From CALAMD01 sp035301345 (GTDB lineage: Bacteria > Bacillota > Bacilli > Bacillales > Amphibacillaceae): a DNA stretch of 64,000 bases. Under the pieces are notes generated by a model. That model saw nothing but the letters and a program-made list of their open reading frames with translations, did not search any database and had not been told where the DNA came from. Of this stretch, positions 1 to 8,043 are shown piece after piece (the stretch's first letter is position 1; each line of letters opens with the position of its first letter). The position numbers and the translations under genes were made by a program. The stretch is taken from the NCBI GenBank assembly GCA_035301345.1, contig DATGUM010000005.1:5090-69089 (forward strand), in the 5' to 3' direction.

Positions 1-888
1 TTCTTTAGCAATTTCTATTGAAAACTCCATACAGTAATGGCCTGCTGTTTCTAGGTCTTCTGTGTCGTCATCAGACACTTCGGAGTTCGAGATAATTCTG
101 ACGGATAAATATGGAACATCATTATTTTGCGCAACTTGTGCAACGGCTGCTGCTTCCATTTCTTCACCGTCTGTTCCGTGTTCTTCATGGAACCAGTTAA
201 TGCGATCGATTTCTCTATTCCACACGTCAGCACTACCGATTTTACCTTCAATGACTTTACCGTTTTCATAGTCATCTGCTATCCCTAAGGCTGTTTCAAC
301 GAGGTCTGCATCACTCTCGAATACGTCATACATTTCCATGTCATCACCTTCACGCATACGTGTCGGTTGCATCTCCCAGTCTTTCGGCTTGATTCCATCA
401 CCTTCACCTAAATGATCTGTGTTATACATACCGATATTCATGACTTCTGTACCGATAATAATATCAAATACATCAAGGTCAGGATTATGACCACCTGCTG
501 TCCCCTGGTTGATAATGAGTTCAGGGTCATATGTATCGATTAACGTTGCTGTGGAGGCTGCTGCGTGCACCATACCTACTTCTGTTCGTGAGATGACAAG
601 TGGTGTTCCATCAATTTCACCGACGTAAAATGTGTAATTATCATGCACTTCTGTTTCATAATCATCCATTTGCTCTAATGCTGCTGAAACTTCAACGTCA
701 AGTGCCCCTTGAATAGCAATTAAATTATCCGGCACATCATCTGTCGCATCTTCTTCCGTATCAACTTCCTCTGTTTCTTCCGCCGTATCTGCTGACGATT
801 CTTCATCCGTAGTATCTGAACAACCGACAATAAATAAAGCTAAGAAGATAAGCATAAAATAAAACTTAAACTGAAATAATTTTTGCAC
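1..888 (-). CDS. MTA/SAH nucleosidase-like lipoprotein (partial, runs off window)
   Basis: At least 296 codons, GTG start with an AGGAGG ribosome site seven bases upstream; the 3' end is beyond base 1. The N-terminus is a lipoprotein signal peptide ending in IVGC, followed by a very acidic linker. The rest is a nucleoside phosphorylase superfamily domain of the MTA/SAH nucleosidase type: GALDVEV carries the Glu equivalent to E. coli MtnN Glu12, INQGTAGG is the glycine-rich ribose/purine motif, and EEMEAAAVA holds the Glu equivalent to Glu174. The general-acid Asp of the usual RAISD motif is replaced by Asn (RIISN). Family knowledge: such enzymes cleave the glycosidic bond of methylthioadenosine or S-adenosylhomocysteine. 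An extracellular, membrane-anchored form with Asn suggests another purine nucleoside may be used; this is inference. Confidence 0.8.
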   Translation of the reverse strand, partial: MQKLFQFKFYFMLIFLALFIVGCSDTTDEESSADTAEETEEVDTEEDATDDVPDNLIAIQGALDVEVSAALEQMDDYETEVHDNYTFYVGEIDGTPLVISRTEVGMVHAAASTATLIDTYDPELIINQGTAGGHNPDLDVFDIIIGTEVMNIGMYNTDHLGEGDGIKPKDWEMQPTRMREGDDMEMYDVFESDADLVETALGIADDYENGKVIEGKIGSADVWNREIDRINWFHEEHGTDGEEMEAAAVAQVAQNNDVPYLSVRIISNSEVSDDDTEDLETAGHYCMEFSIEIAKE

Positions 889-1098
889 GTCTGTTCCTCC
901 TTGTTTTCTGCATATTTTTGAATATTGTGATAATTTTACTATACAGAAAATCATAGAGAAATAGTACAAAAGAACTAGATTGAATCCTTAAAGAAATATT
1001 GTGTACTCGTGGCAAGTTATGTTAAGCTCACGTTAAGCTTTCTTAAAGTCGCATAATAATAAATGAAAGCATAAAAGTATAGTGGTAATTTCATTGGA
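889..1098. other. Intergenic, no gene seen
   Basis: About 210 AT-rich bases between the nucleosidase lipoprotein and the truncated HTH gene. I looked here for the missing C-terminal half of the gene at 1099-1449 and found none in any frame. A promoter for the lipoprotein must lie here but I cannot place it with confidence. Confidence 0.5.
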
Positions 1099-1449
1099 CT
1101 ATCGTGAAATGCTTAAAACATAATAATCTTTCATAAAATCTTGTCTTCTTTGCATCATGTGGAGTGTCTCAATTAAATCTGGACTCGTTTGACTTCTCAT
1201 TTGAGACTTTTTAACGGTTCGATAATGAGGAATAGATAGTTGTTCATTTGGTGGTTCTTCTAGAAAAAAGTATCCTAATGGAGTTGAAGTCGCTCGTGAA
1301 TAATCTTCTAGTTGTTTTAATGTCGGTTGAAGCCGACCTTTTAGCCAGTCGTCTAATTTTGAAAATTTATGATGCAAATCACCTTGCTTCATTGAACGAT
1401 TACAAGCCCACTCTAATAGCTTTGTTTCTACGGGGACTCTCGCTACCAT
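1099..1449 (-). pseudogene. Truncated XRE/ImmA-IrrE family protein (N-terminal half only)
   Basis: 116 codons. The N-terminus (MVARVPVETKLLEWA, then a degenerate HTH, then RQDFMKDY preceded by SPDLIETLHMMQRR) resembles the leading part of ImmA/IrrE metallopeptidases that carry an XRE-type HTH at the front, which begin with the same MVARVPV and reach a RRQDWYRDY-like segment near residue 100. In those proteins a zinc peptidase domain with HExxH follows. Here the frame closes with TAG directly after this segment and no peptidase domain follows downstream. The ribosome site is AGGTGATT. I read it as a broken gene; it could still make a short DNA-binding protein. Confidence 0.55.
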
Positions 1450-1533
1450 ACATAATCACCTCCACTTAGTTTGCTAGTTACTATTACTTATCATATTAAA
1501 GGATTTACAACATTTTTCCATTGTATAAATAAA

Positions 1534-1567
1534 AAAGCCTATGCAAGAATTAACTCGCATAGGCTTT
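1534..1567 (-). terminator. Rho-independent terminator of the S-layer gene
   Basis: Perfect stem AAAGCCTATGC/GCATAGGCTTT with a 12-base loop, just past the stop of the S-layer gene; on the minus strand it runs into TTTTTTATTTA. Confidence 0.9.
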
Positions 1568-1587
1568 AATATCTTTCATTTAATTAA

Positions 1588-4371
1588 TTAATTACTAATT
1601 GAAACGTTGATTGAAACTGGTGTATCTAAGATGTTGTAGTCGCTGTTAGCTTCAACATATACTTTGTTAACAACAATTGTAAATGAAGTTGATTTTCCTG
1701 ATCCTAAAGTAACAGAATCACTCAATGAACTTAAGGATACGGCTTCTCCTTTATTGTTAGTTATATCAAAGTCTACATCATATTTAGTAGCAGTTGTTAC
1801 TGGTGATGCCCAGAAGTTTCCAGTTGCTAAGTTTTCTTCAGCACCGTATACATTAACTCCTAAGTCAATGATATCTCCTACTTGGTCTTTAATTGTTACA
1901 GCCGGTTTATTAAATTGGTATCCACCGTTTTCAGCCGCGTTCTTAACAGCAATAATACCTGCTGTTTCATCTACATCATCAATTACTAATTGATCTGAAT
2001 CAACAACTCCGAATAGGATTTCCTCAACTGTAATTGCATTTTGTTCTTCTTCTGAAAGATCAATGGCAATTGATTTGTTTGATACATCTGCAGATGTTGG
2101 AATACTTAAGCCGTTGTTTACATCAATTGTTTGTGTTGAAGTAACGCCAGAAGCCGTAATCTCTACATCTACATCTGAGTCCTCTGTCATATAAACTTGA
2201 GCTGCCGGTAAATCTATAAATTCTAATGTATTACCATTGACGTCAACCCAATCACTTGAAGATGTATCCGTAAAATCAACTTCTGATACAGAAGATGTAT
2301 TTAATCGGTTTCCGTCTGCATCTAATGTGTAAATAGTAGCATCGTCGTAATCAATGTGGTTCACCTGAGGGAATGTCGGGTTTGCATAAACTGCAGATGG
2401 TGCCACCACATCAATATTTTGAACCGTTGCGTCTGCATCAACATCAACAACATTTACATCAACTGTTTTCGAGAATGCCGGATTGTCATCATTTTCATTT
2501 TCAAAGAAATTGATTTTAACTGTTCCTGTAACAATTTCATCTCTTTGGGATCTTATTTCAAATGTGTCAGAGCCATTAGATAAGTCTAATTCATCTTTAG
2601 TAATGTCTAATCCATCAGTGTCAACGGATACTGTAACTTTTCCATCCCCATCGTAATTAAAGAGGCCATCATACTGGTCTAAGCTAGACACTTTAATTTT
2701 TTGAGTGTTTACACCAGGAATGTACTGATCTCCTGCAGATGTTTCATCAGATAATGTAACTGATGTACGGTCAAGTTCAAAGTCAGTGAATTCTGGCTTT
2801 TCTCTTACTTCTACTTCAAAGTCAATTGTTCTGCCATCTTCAAGTTCTAAGACAAACTTAGCCTTACCAGTTTGTGTTTCACTTGCAGTAACTTCAATTT
2901 CGCCATTACCGGTATCCGCAGTTGCAATTGTCGGATTTTTAGCCGTAATTGAAGCACCTTCTAGGTCATTACCATGGATGTGTGCAATTGCTGGATCGCC
3001 GTCAACTGTATCAAACAATGCAACTTTCTCTGTTTTACCGTTAGTAATCCATGTCTTTTTAGCTTGGTTATTAAAGTCAACAGTGTTTGCCGGAAGGCCG
3101 AATGGAACTGTTTCATCTTCTATGATTTCTTCAGTATATAGAGTAAATCCTTGTGCAACATATTCTTCTTCAACTGCAGTAACGTTAATGTTAAATGTGC
3201 TTCTTAGAACAGTTCCATCTGCTAATGTAACTTTCGCTGTTACCTCAGCCGAACCTTCTTTAACACCTGTCACCTTGATACCTTTAGGTGATCCACCACT
3301 TCCTGACACTTGAACAACGTTCGTGTTTGAAGATGCAATTTCAACTGTAGCACCTGAAACATCTTTGTTGTCCTCGTCTAATACAGATAACGTAGCTTCT
3401 TCGCCTTCTTCAAGATCTGTTTTAGATAAGTTAATAGTAATTCCTTCATCAACAGACCAGATAAACTTACCTGTTAATTCTCCTGATTCTTCACCTGCAC
3501 TATTCTTAAGTTCATTTGCAGTTAAAGTATACTCTTGATTACGTGTAAATGTTTTATCTACTTTAATTGTTGCTGACTTTCCGTCATTTGCTAAAGTAGC
3601 TTTTGTAACATTTAATCCGCCACTAATTGAAAAGTTTGTGTGGTCAAGGCTTTGTACTGCTGTATTAAAGTTAACTTTTGCCGTTGACTCATCAATTGCT
3701 TCAACACTATCAATCTGAACCTGAGTTTCTTCAGTCTTAAGAATATTCATCATGATTTGTGCTACTTCTGCACGAGTAATTTCATCATTTGGAGCTAATA
3801 GAGTTACTCCACCTGAAGCCTTACCATCAATAGCGCCGTTAGCTACTGCAATGCCGAATGAATCTTTTGCCCATGAAGGTAGTTTGTCAACATCTGGATA
3901 TCCAGATAAATCCGTGCTGCCTTCTAGTCCGTAAGCATCAACAATTGCTTTAGCTGCTTGTGCACGTGTGAAAACTGCTGTAGGACTAAACTTTTTACTG
4001 TTATCACTACTTGTGTCACCTAAGATCCCTTCTGAGATAACTGCATTTACAGCATCTTCATACCAAGACCCAGCTTCAACATCAGAGTAACCTGAGTTTT
4101 CAGTCGGTTCTAAATCTAATGCGTTCGCGAAAATTTGTGCTGCTTCTGCACGAGTAAGTATACCGTTCGGATTAAATCTGTTTTTACCAATACCTTGCAT
4201 AATACCATTCTCTGTTACATAATCAACTGCTTCTTTATACCAGTCAGTCGATGATACGTCATTGTATCCTGTATCAGCTGATACTGCTGCTGGTACAATT
4301 GCCGATGCTGCTAAAGCTGCTGATAGCGTAGTAGCTGCTACCTTACGAGCGTTTTTCTTCTGCTTTACCAT
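1588..4371 (-). CDS. S-layer protein with three N-terminal SLH domains
   Basis: 927 residues. A classical signal peptide (basic MVKQKKNARK, hydrophobic Ala-rich core, cleavage near AVSA-DT) leads to three SLH domains at about residues 36-90, 95-155 and 158-215, each with the ITRAE-like signature (LTRAEAAQ, FTRAQAAK, ITRAEVAQ). The remaining 700 residues form a chain of bacterial Ig-like or SbsC-like beta domains. The protein has no Cys and is rich in Asp, Glu, Ser, Thr and Val. Known role of the family: self-assembles into the outer surface lattice, anchored by SLH domains to a (usually pyruvylated) secondary wall polymer. It has its own promoter, a 5' leader of about 115 bases and a strong terminator, as expected for a very highly expressed gene. 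The anchoring genes downstream (TagA/TagO cluster) fit this role. Calling it the main S-layer protein is inference from size, domain layout and gene signals. Confidence 0.85.
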   Translation of the reverse strand: MVKQKKNARKVAATTLSAALAASAIVPAAVSADTGYNDVSSTDWYKEAVDYVTENGIMQGIGKNRFNPNGILTRAEAAQIFANALDLEPTENSGYSDVEAGSWYEDAVNAVISEGILGDTSSDNSKKFSPTAVFTRAQAAKAIVDAYGLEGSTDLSGYPDVDKLPSWAKDSFGIAVANGAIDGKASGGVTLLAPNDEITRAEVAQIMMNILKTEETQVQIDSVEAIDESTAKVNFNTAVQSLDHTNFSISGGLNVTKATLANDGKSATIKVDKTFTRNQEYTLTANELKNSAGEESGELTGKFIWSVDEGITINLSKTDLEEGEEATLSVLDEDNKDVSGATVEIASSNTNVVQVSGSGGSPKGIKVTGVKEGSAEVTAKVTLADGTVLRSTFNINVTAVEEEYVAQGFTLYTEEIIEDETVPFGLPANTVDFNNQAKKTWITNGKTEKVALFDTVDGDPAIAHIHGNDLEGASITAKNPTIATADTGNGEIEVTASETQTGKAKFVLELEDGRTIDFEVEVREKPEFTDFELDRTSVTLSDETSAGDQYIPGVNTQKIKVSSLDQYDGLFNYDGDGKVTVSVDTDGLDITKDELDLSNGSDTFEIRSQRDEIVTGTVKINFFENENDDNPAFSKTVDVNVVDVDADATVQNIDVVAPSAVYANPTFPQVNHIDYDDATIYTLDADGNRLNTSSVSEVDFTDTSSSDWVDVNGNTLEFIDLPAAQVYMTEDSDVDVEITASGVTSTQTIDVNNGLSIPTSADVSNKSIAIDLSEEEQNAITVEEILFGVVDSDQLVIDDVDETAGIIAVKNAAENGGYQFNKPAVTIKDQVGDIIDLGVNVYGAEENLATGNFWASPVTTATKYDVDFDITNNKGEAVSLSSLSDSVTLGSGKSTSFTIVVNKVYVEANSDYNILDTPVSINVSISN

Positions 4372-4495
4372 TAATAAATTCCTCCCTTAAAATGAACATA
4401 CTATACCTAGAGCCCTACTAAACTACTTAACCTAGATATAAGTACACTAGACCTTTAAATAATCTTTTATTACATATAAATAAGCTCTACTTGAT

Positions 4496-4524
4496 AGTGT
4501 AGCTATACCTAAAGAAATAGTCAA
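4496..4524 (-). promoter_or_regulatory. Sigma-A type promoter of the S-layer gene
   Basis: On the minus strand TTGACT (4524-4519), a 17-base spacer and TACACT (4501-4496). It predicts a leader of roughly 115 bases before the ATG at 4371. The leader holds several CTAG-containing short repeats of unknown role. The 298-base gap between this gene and the protease gene (4372-4669) shows nothing else. Confidence 0.5.
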
Positions 4525-4669
4525 GTGTCTCTAGTCAACGTTTTGGCACTAGAAAAGTAGTGTCTTTTACTGATGAGTTAATCTTACAACAATTTCTTAT
4601 AAAATCAAGTATTTTTTTCCATTCTTTACGATTTTTAACCTAAATGTCAAATTTATTCATTATATACTA

Positions 4670-6322
4670 TTATTCTCGTAAACTCGCTTCGATACTTTTG
4701 GCTAGAATTGCTGAAAATTCTGAACGTGTGACTTGTTTAAGTGGTTTATACGTTAAATCTGTATATCCTGTCACAATTCCTTTTTTATAAAGGCGGTTAA
4801 TCGCTCCTGCATAATAGGCATCTGCTGGGATGTCAGACAGTTCACTTGTCGATTCTTGGGGTGCGTCCAGTGCGCGTGCGATCATCACGGCTACATCTGC
4901 ACGTGTAATCGGATCGCTCGGGCCAAAGTTGCCATCTGGATAGCCCGTAATAATGTCATTCGTCGCTAATGTTTCAATGTGACTTGCTGCATAATGTGTA
5001 GCTGGCACGTCTGTAAACTGTTTTGTGCCTTTTTTATTAAACGACATTGTGCGGTCAATTAATGTAGCGACTTCTCCGCGTGTAATATTTGCGTCCGGCC
5101 GATACGTCTGATCCGAGAAGCCAGTGACCCAGCCATTATCAATCAGGTGATGTACGGGGCGCTCATACCATGCACCAATCGTTAAATCATGAAAGGCTGT
5201 TTCTGGACTACGAATAAGTCCGTGGCCGTAATCATTGTCTTTCCCTTTTTTGCCAAGGTCTAGTGTATTGTTAAAGACGACTTGTTTCAGCTCATTTGCG
5301 GATAATTTAGGAAACGCTTCCTTATATAGTGCAAATACACCTGATGCATAAGCGGTCGCCATTGATGTACCACTCACAGTGGCATATGTATTGACGTTGT
5401 CACCTTTCGCTTTGTACGTGCTATATATTTTTTCACCCGGAGCGACGAGATCTAATGAAGGGCCGATATAAGATCTTTCAGCTCGTTGTAAGTGTTTATC
5501 GACAGACCCTACACCAACGACGAAAGGAAACCGAGCAGGATATAAGATATCGCTTTCAATTTGTCCAATCGCGTTTAAGACATTTCCAGATGACGCAACA
5601 ACAATCACACCATTATCTGTCGCGCGTTTTAAGATGCGGTTAATGGCTATCAGTGGCTTTTGTTCTGATGACGATAAACTTAAATTAATAATATCTACGT
5701 TCTGCTTAAGCGCCCAATCAATACCAGCTAGAACATCTGATTCCGTGCCATCGCCCTTCTCATCAAGCACTTTAGCAACGTAGAGGTCAACTCCTTGAGC
5801 GACTCCAGACATGTTACTCTGCTCGCCGCTTGCTTTAATGATTCCGGCCACGTGAGTACCGTGGCCATGGTCATCTTCATATGAGTCTGTGTACGGCATA
5901 ACGCTTATACCAGCTTTATATGAAAGTGCTGGATGGTTTTTGTTTATTCCAGTATCAATAACAGCTACTTTAATACCTTTACCTGTTAAATTTAGCTTGT
6001 CCGAACGTTCACTAACGACTGCTTCTTTTCCCCAACTCTCCTCTGTTTGATTGATTGAGACGTGTTTATCTTCTTCAACCCAATCTACTTTAAACGTTTG
6101 TTGCCATTCTCTTAGTTGCTCTTCTGTCGCTTGTATCGACACAGCATCGAGTGAATCGTACGTATGCGTGACTGTTTCTAATTCAGTAAATGCTTTTAAT
6201 TGGTCTTCATTCGTAAAGCCTATCATATACGTTTGTACATGTGCTTTTGCCTGTGCACTTCCTATAAAGAGAAAGAAAAACATCATGAAGACGATTGCCC
6301 TTCTCATGTGATTCATATTCAT
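4670..6322 (-). CDS. Secreted subtilisin-like serine protease with three C-terminal SLH domains
   Basis: 550 residues. Signal peptide at 1-25, then an I9-type propeptide (about 30-90) and a peptidase S8 domain (about 100-370). The catalytic triad is visible: Asp123 in VIDTGIN, His154 in HGHGTHVAG and Ser320 in SGTSMA; the oxyanion Asn is Asn247 in VASSGN. Three SLH domains follow at about 385-430, 440-490 and 500-545 (ITRGEVAT, ITRADVAV, VTRSEFSA). The protein should be exported, self-activated and held in the cell wall. It lies 27 bases from the amidase gene in the same direction, so the two are probably co-transcribed. The start has an AAGGCGG ribosome site; a second in-frame ATG three codons later cannot be excluded. 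Likely jobs are turnover of surface protein or feeding on external protein. Confidence 0.9.
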   Translation of the reverse strand: MNMNHMRRAIVFMMFFFLFIGSAQAKAHVQTYMIGFTNEDQLKAFTELETVTHTYDSLDAVSIQATEEQLREWQQTFKVDWVEEDKHVSINQTEESWGKEAVVSERSDKLNLTGKGIKVAVIDTGINKNHPALSYKAGISVMPYTDSYEDDHGHGTHVAGIIKASGEQSNMSGVAQGVDLYVAKVLDEKGDGTESDVLAGIDWALKQNVDIINLSLSSSEQKPLIAINRILKRATDNGVIVVASSGNVLNAIGQIESDILYPARFPFVVGVGSVDKHLQRAERSYIGPSLDLVAPGEKIYSTYKAKGDNVNTYATVSGTSMATAYASGVFALYKEAFPKLSANELKQVVFNNTLDLGKKGKDNDYGHGLIRSPETAFHDLTIGAWYERPVHHLIDNGWVTGFSDQTYRPDANITRGEVATLIDRTMSFNKKGTKQFTDVPATHYAASHIETLATNDIITGYPDGNFGPSDPITRADVAVMIARALDAPQESTSELSDIPADAYYAGAINRLYKKGIVTGYTDLTYKPLKQVTRSEFSAILAKSIEASLRE

Positions 6323-6349
6323 CTGTTCAACCGCCTTCTTTTAACTAGG

Positions 6350-7762
6350 TTATTTTTTAAGTAAGTAATTGCCGATACCGTCGCTAATCGCTTTTGCCGC
6401 TTCATTTTGCTTCGTTTTCAGTATCTTTGCGTCGTCTTTATTCGTTAAGAATCCAAGTTCAGCGAGGACTGCTGGCATTTTCGTTTGATTTAAGACAGCA
6501 AAGCCCCCACCTGGTGGTACTTTAACACCACGATCTGACATTTTAAGTGCTTTGACAAGCTCCTTTTGAATTTCTGCTGCGAGTTTTTTTCCTTCTTTAG
6601 AGTTGGCATGATAGAAGGTCTCTGTTCCGTTCGCACTCGCCGAGCTAAATGAATTCAAGTGAACACTGACAAATATATCTGTCTTCACACTATTTGCAAT
6701 GCGGGCACGCTCACCTAGAGCAATATACGTATCATCTTTTCGCGTCATGATTACTTTTGCTCCACGATTTTCTAATTGTTTCTGTAATTTCTTACTGACA
6801 GCAAGTGTCACTTCCTTCTCAACGAGTCCGTTACCTGATGCACCTGGGTCACTTCCCCCATGGCCCGCGTCAACAGCAACTGTGAATCCTTTTAAGTCAT
6901 TCTTTGCTGGTGGTTTCGGATCTGTCGGTGGTGTCGTCGTCACAGGTTTGTCGGATAATTGTTTCGACTGGACGTACCCTGTTCGCTTCCCGCTTAATGT
7001 GTCACTAGTAATCTCGTACCATGAACCACTTTTCGCATGGACGACTACTTTCGTATTTTGTGATGCCCAACCAGCTGCCGTACTATTAGCATCTGGTTTT
7101 GAACGAATCGTGACCATTTCAGGTGAAATATACTTTTCCCCAATGACTGGCTTTTCTTGTTCAACTTGGAAACTCGGTTCTTTCGCACGCGCAACCATCA
7201 CTGAAAACTCTTCACGTGTAATCGCTGCATCTGGTTTAAAGCCTTTCCCTGTTCCGTTTGAAATGCCTGCATTCGTAATCTTCGCAATGTCGTCATAATG
7301 TGGATGACTCTTACTGACGTCCGAATAGTTAACCGATGATTTATCCGATAAATTAAACGCTCGCGCAATAAAGCTCGCCATTTCTGCACGTGTTAAAGAC
7401 CGTTCAGGTGCGAACTTCCCGCCACCGACGCCGCCAGTGATTTTTTTATCAGTGGCTGAAGCAATGAATCCCGATGCGTAATGGCTCTTCTTCACGTCAG
7501 AGAACTTCGTTGCGCGTTGTTTGCCATCTAAACCGACTGCACGACCAATCATAACGACTGCTTGTGCACGGTCGACTTTATCCTTCGCATGGAAATCGCC
7601 GTCTGGATACCCTTCGATAATTCCTTTGTCAATTAAATAATTAATTTCTTTTTCATACGCCTTCGGTATGCCAGACACTTTCTTCGCTTCTGCTTCATTT
7701 GGTAACTGAAGCGTCATGAGTAAAACAATTGATAATAGACTAATAATAAATTTTCTAGTCAC
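6350..7762 (-). CDS. N-acetylmuramoyl-L-alanine amidase with three N-terminal SLH domains and SH3b
   Basis: 470 residues, GTG start behind a GGGGGATG ribosome site. Signal peptide to about residue 27, three SLH domains (about 32-80, 88-145, 150-200), a bacterial SH3 domain (about 210-275) and an Amidase_3 catalytic domain (about 293-467). Zinc ligands are visible as His in DAGHGG, Glu in LVEKEV and His in SVHLNS; the catalytic Glu is in LAELGF. The family cuts the amide bond between MurNAc and the stem peptide of peptidoglycan. The SLH and SH3 domains place it in the wall. It is the first gene of a likely two-gene unit with the downstream protease and is divergent from the glucosaminidase at 8044, so three surface hydrolases sit together. 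Confidence 0.92.
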   Translation of the reverse strand: MTRKFIISLLSIVLLMTLQLPNEAEAKKVSGIPKAYEKEINYLIDKGIIEGYPDGDFHAKDKVDRAQAVVMIGRAVGLDGKQRATKFSDVKKSHYASGFIASATDKKITGGVGGGKFAPERSLTRAEMASFIARAFNLSDKSSVNYSDVSKSHPHYDDIAKITNAGISNGTGKGFKPDAAITREEFSVMVARAKEPSFQVEQEKPVIGEKYISPEMVTIRSKPDANSTAAGWASQNTKVVVHAKSGSWYEITSDTLSGKRTGYVQSKQLSDKPVTTTPPTDPKPPAKNDLKGFTVAVDAGHGGSDPGASGNGLVEKEVTLAVSKKLQKQLENRGAKVIMTRKDDTYIALGERARIANSVKTDIFVSVHLNSFSSASANGTETFYHANSKEGKKLAAEIQKELVKALKMSDRGVKVPPGGGFAVLNQTKMPAVLAELGFLTNKDDAKILKTKQNEAAKAISDGIGNYLLKK

Positions 7763-8043
7763 TTTTCATCCCCCTGTTGAATATAATCGTTTGTCGTGTG
7801 AAAAATTGTGCAATGTATGTTAATCGTGATAGCTATTAAATGAATAACTATTCATTTTTCGTGTAGCTACCGAATAATATTTTTTTATTTCGAGGTTTAT
7901 TGCGTGTCAGTTATAGTAAAATATAACATATTTTTTGCTCTTTTTAGAGAGTTTTTTAAAAGAAACATCAAAAGGACTATTTCTTTTTTACGATTTCTGA
8001 TAGATTATAAAGGATAAAGAGTTAGTTGAGGAGGTTTACGTGA
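7763..8043. promoter_or_regulatory. Divergent promoter region between amidase and glucosaminidase
   Basis: 281 very AT-rich bases that must carry the promoters of both divergent wall-hydrolase genes. Several TATA-like hexamers occur (for example around 7915-7930 and 8003-8010) but none has a convincing partner at the right distance, so I do not assign exact elements. Confidence 0.4.

Noticed and set aside
7935..7960. CTCTTTTTAGAGAG as a terminator
   Set aside because: Stem of only five base pairs, upstream of both divergent genes, no gene ends there.
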